Made by a program: the position numbers and the translations under genes. From NCBI RefSeq assembly GCF_900099835.1, contig NZ_FNKP01000004.1:372001-436000 (forward strand): a stretch of DNA of 64,000 nucleotides. Direction: 5' to 3'. The stretch comes from Paraburkholderia fungorum (GTDB taxonomy: Bacteria; Pseudomonadota; Gammaproteobacteria; Burkholderiales; Burkholderiaceae). The first letter of the stretch is position 1; every line of letters starts with the position of its first letter. The notes beneath the pieces were generated by a model. The model saw only the letters and a list, made by a program, of their open reading frames with translations. It made no database searches and had not been told where the DNA came from. Positions 61,520 through 64,000 of this stretch are shown here, in pieces.

Positions 61520-61771
61520 TTTCTGAAAGTCGCCTCAACCCCACTACGGAAAAGCGCCGGGTGCGTCAGCGACAGTCCCTTCAGTCGCGAAAACCATTTC
61601 CGAGGTCGAACTCGCGAAGCACGCGATTCCAGTTCATCTACATCCATCGAAGGTAATGGTGATGGCGGGTAAGGTAGCTGCTCGCGTTCGCACGGCACGA
61701 ATGGGGCGCCACCCTCCTTGCCTCGCAATTGTCAATCTACGAAGCTGCAACGAGGACTCGGAACAAAAGAA

Positions 61772-62071
61772 ATGGATTCGCTCAGCCTTGAACTCCTGCA
61801 GGCATGTGAAGACTATCGCCGATATATCGACGCGATATTTCAACCCGCGATGAACCGTCTTGAGACAGATATCAGCCGGCGGCAGGTTCGCCTGCACGAG
61901 GTATTTGGCGCCAATCTGTTTGTGGCGCATGCTATCGACTACGTCCAGGCAATCCGGAGGTTCGATGAAGTCGCTGAAATCGCCAATATCAGCTGTGTCA
62001 ACGGCGAGCGTTCTGACGTCTCTATCGAGCATCAGTCCGCAATTGGAAAAGCGCGACTTGCCATTCGATAA
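61772..62071 (+). CDS. Hypothetical small protein
   Basis: 99 residues from the ATG at 61772: MDSLSLELLQACEDYRRYID, AIFQPAMNRLETDISRRQVR, LHEVFGANLFVAHAIDYVQA. The first 65 residues look like real helical protein; the rest (SCVNGERSDVSIEHQSAIGK) is less convincing, so a frameshift may have changed the end. No family recognised. Confidence 0.38.
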   Translation: MDSLSLELLQACEDYRRYIDAIFQPAMNRLETDISRRQVRLHEVFGANLFVAHAIDYVQAIRRFDEVAEIANISCVNGERSDVSIEHQSAIGKARLAIR

Positions 62072-62841
62072 CGGCATCTCTTTGTCATTCTTGACGCCGA
62101 TCTACAACAAAACGAATATCGGCGCCGCTCGCCGCTTGACCTTCCGGCGCTTGCGACGGCATCCCGTAAAGGCTCGCCGTTCACGGCCTCCAATACTCCG
62201 TGCCCCTGCCGCACCTTCGGACCTATGCTCACCGCTCCAAACCGAAGTTGCCCCCGCAGCGTAGTCTATACGTCGACCATCAATGCGGTGAAACACGCAG
62301 CGCGACGGGGCTGGAGTATTCAGGCTGGCTCAGCGGGCGTCATCGTCTAGCGCGGACAGAAGTTGACTGAACGCCTGCCGCGTGCCGGCACGGTGATCCG
62401 CGTACCGGTACGGGGTCGCCATCACGCCCTCAAGCTACCTGCAAGGAAAGGCCGGGATTCGGGTGTGATCGATTAGTGCAGTGTTTATGCGGTGTAGAGG
62501 TGGTGTGGCGCGTGAGCGCTGGCTTGCCACCCGGGGCGGCTTGCCGCGCCGGCGTGCGAAAGGCGCCACCGGCGACGGCGGCAACGCCGCTCCCTCAGCA
62601 GGAACCACCGCTACCCCTGCGACAAATATCTGCAGGTGCAAATTTGTGCACTATTAAGATAGCGGTAGATACAAGGGGAATGGACAGTGGTGATTTGAAC
62701 ATCTCTAAAATCATCGCCTCGTGTGTCGTCGTTACATTGAAATTCTATCGCGCAACCTTGATTTGCCAAAAACAGACATTATTTAGTGGGCGCTGGGCCT
62801 TCTGATTTTTTATCCACCCGCTATGATTGAAAGGGATCGCT
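62072..62841. other. Interval with decayed or non-coding sequence
   Basis: 770 bases. A 30-codon minus-strand frame at 62330-62422 (MATPYRYADHRAGTRQAFSQ) has protein-like composition and may be the tail of a lost gene. Nothing else is supported. Confidence 0.35.
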
Positions 62842-63081
62842 ATGGCCTTCTACGCTGATAAAAAAAACGTCAAAGAAAGCGACAAACCTGAGAGATACAA
62901 TAAATTGCGAAAACCTGGCGAAGCCCCGGGCGGTCCGGGTATTTACCGATGCCAAAGCTGCGGCTATGAAGATGTAATCAACCGCGAGTGCGGTGTGCTG
63001 CCGCCATGCTCGAATTGCGCCACGAATGGCAAAAATCGCAACGAGCATTGGAAATGGCTGGTCCGCGCAGAAAACGCGTAA
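62842..63081 (+). CDS. Small zinc-ribbon protein
   Basis: 79 residues from MAFYADKKNVKESDKPERYN at 62842; a GTG/ATG 15 bases earlier is possible. GIYRCQSCGYEDVINRECGV, LPPCSNCATNGKNRNEHWKW carries CxxC...CxxC, a rubredoxin-like zinc ribbon. Such proteins are small nucleic-acid or protein adaptors; no specific role can be given. A terminator follows 7 bases after the stop, so it is a single-gene unit. Confidence 0.8.
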   Translation: MAFYADKKNVKESDKPERYNKLRKPGEAPGGPGIYRCQSCGYEDVINRECGVLPPCSNCATNGKNRNEHWKWLVRAENA

Positions 63082-63087
63082 ATCTTT

Positions 63088-63112
63088 AGCCGCCGCTAGG
63101 CGGCTTCTTTCG
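63088..63112 (+). terminator. Rho-independent terminator of the zinc-ribbon gene
   Basis: Stem AGCCGCC / GGCGGCT with loop GCTA, followed by TCTTTCG. Short T tract, but correctly placed just after the stop codon. Confidence 0.65.
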
Positions 63113-63910
63113 TCCATATGCATTTGGGTCACATTCCGGCGCGGCTGGCAGAACAAATGGACCACAGTCCGCACCGTGGCGCAATGATTCTTGACGCCTG
63201 TTGAGACGTTAGTCACCGTTTTTACAAGTTGGCTGTTATCGCCAACGCCATTTGTTCGCTTGCGACTACCGCAATCCCCCAGTTAGCTGAGTGTTCGGTA
63301 AGGGCTCTATGCACGCTTTTCTGATGCACTCGACACCGTGTACCTGTCAAAGGCGTGCGCCGTCAACCTACCTCGTGGAGACTACGTATAGATGCAGTTA
63401 TTGCACTGATTTTGAGGACGCGATGTCTCGTTTATCGACTAATATTTCGACAACCGCCTGATGCTACTCCGTGGCTGCTGCGTTGGCATGAAATATAGGA
63501 CTCAATTTAGGCAGCGTCTCATTCGCGAACGCGGCCACAACACTTGCACTTCAAATCCGCACGGTTCAGTCGGCACCTGTGGTGCACTCGAACATTTGCT
63601 TGCAACGACCGGCAGTTTCCGTTGGAAAGCGCCCGAACCGAACGCCCGGCCTACTATCACCCGTGATAACTTTACTCTCCGGCACGAACACACGATGTCA
63701 GCGCTCGAACAGCCAGAGCGATTCGTCATCGAATATTCAACTCCCGGCGAATGAATCACCCGCAGGGATAATTTAGAGCCGGCTCGAACTTTGATTGAGT
63801 CTTCGTGCTGATTTACTCCAATGGAAATCAGCAATCTCATTCAAAACGCATATCTACGAGTGCCGCTTATGGTAGCGTCTTGCTTTCTGATCAAGCGACT
63901 TCCGCAGCCA
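63113..63910. other. Interval with no visible gene
   Basis: 798 bases. Short frames on both strands have no motif. The last part should contain the promoter of the ATPase gene that enters the window end. Confidence 0.4.
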
Positions 63911-64000
63911 TGTCCGTTTATGTAAAACCCCGCTGGTTACGGGATTTATTGCGATTTCTCCCTTTAAAAAGTCAGTTTGTTCTCTCCGGGAACGTTCGCG
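63911..64000 (+). CDS. N-terminus of a probable AAA-family ATPase (3' end outside window)
   Basis: Only 30 codons are present: MSVYVKPRWLRDLLRFLPLK then SQFVLSGNVR. The phrase RFLPLKSQFVLSGN followed by [IV]R is, as I recall, characteristic of the start of a group of large AAA ATPases in bacteria. The frame is open to the window end. The family call rests on this one motif. Confidence 0.55.

Noticed and set aside
63461..63840. Frames of about 100 codons on both strands before the terminal ATPase gene
   Set aside because: No motif and no ribosome binding site; likely chance frames.

Overview
The window looks like a GC-rich betaproteobacterium of the Burkholderiaceae, probably Paraburkholderia or a relative. 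This rests on the type of hypothetical proteins, the IS66/IS30 elements and the codon bias. A KfrA-type plasmid protein and a plasmid-type small regulator at 52-54 kb suggest a secondary replicon (chromid or megaplasmid) rather than the main chromosome. No rRNA, tRNA or CRISPR array was found. All family assignments come from reading motifs; no search was run.

Layout. 1-2.5 kb: the end of an Rhs polymorphic toxin and its Imm26-type immunity gene. 3.2-10.9 kb: a defence-like stretch with two tandem paralogous membrane-anchored proteins, a third membrane-anchored protein, a STAND/Orc1-like ATPase, a PIN-like protein and, on the other strand, a HEPN-domain protein with an R-x4-H motif. 11.6-13.4 kb: two toxin-antitoxin loci, a RES/Xre pair whose toxin is frameshifted and an apparently intact Phd/ParE pair, followed by a dead Tn3-family transposase. 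14.5-31.1 kb: an envelope or stress region. It holds a translationally coupled operon (ECF-like sigma factor, membrane anti-sigma-like protein, a paralogous membrane protein, a SulP anion transporter, a caspase-fold protein with Sel1 repeats) next to a divergent operon of membrane proteins carrying zinc ribbons, plus lipoproteins. One promoter-like motif, GCGAACAAAT-N12-CGAATA, occurs three times here with identical spacing and may define a small regulon.

32.3-39.3 kb: a five-gene, tightly overlapped operon built like a private Hsp70 machine: GrpE-like protein, DnaK-like protein, AAA+ ATPase, a membrane protein with an LprI-like domain, and a membrane protein with a degenerate J domain. I consider this the strongest candidate for an undescribed system. 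39.6-48.5 kb: a mobile-element and toxin-antitoxin zone with an IS66 relic, an IS3 fragment joined to an IS30 transposase, a DNA-glycosylase-like protein, HipBA with repeated operators, and a complete IS66 element next to a partial gene duplication. 48.5-54.1 kb: a double-HTH protein, a PDDEXK nuclease, KfrA and a plasmid-type small protein. 54.6-60.4 kb: an EmrAB-type efflux operon (LysR regulator, MFS pump, membrane fusion protein, outer-membrane channel, small protein). 60.7-64 kb: small hypothetical genes, decayed sequence, a zinc-ribbon protein and the first 30 codons of a probable AAA ATPase.
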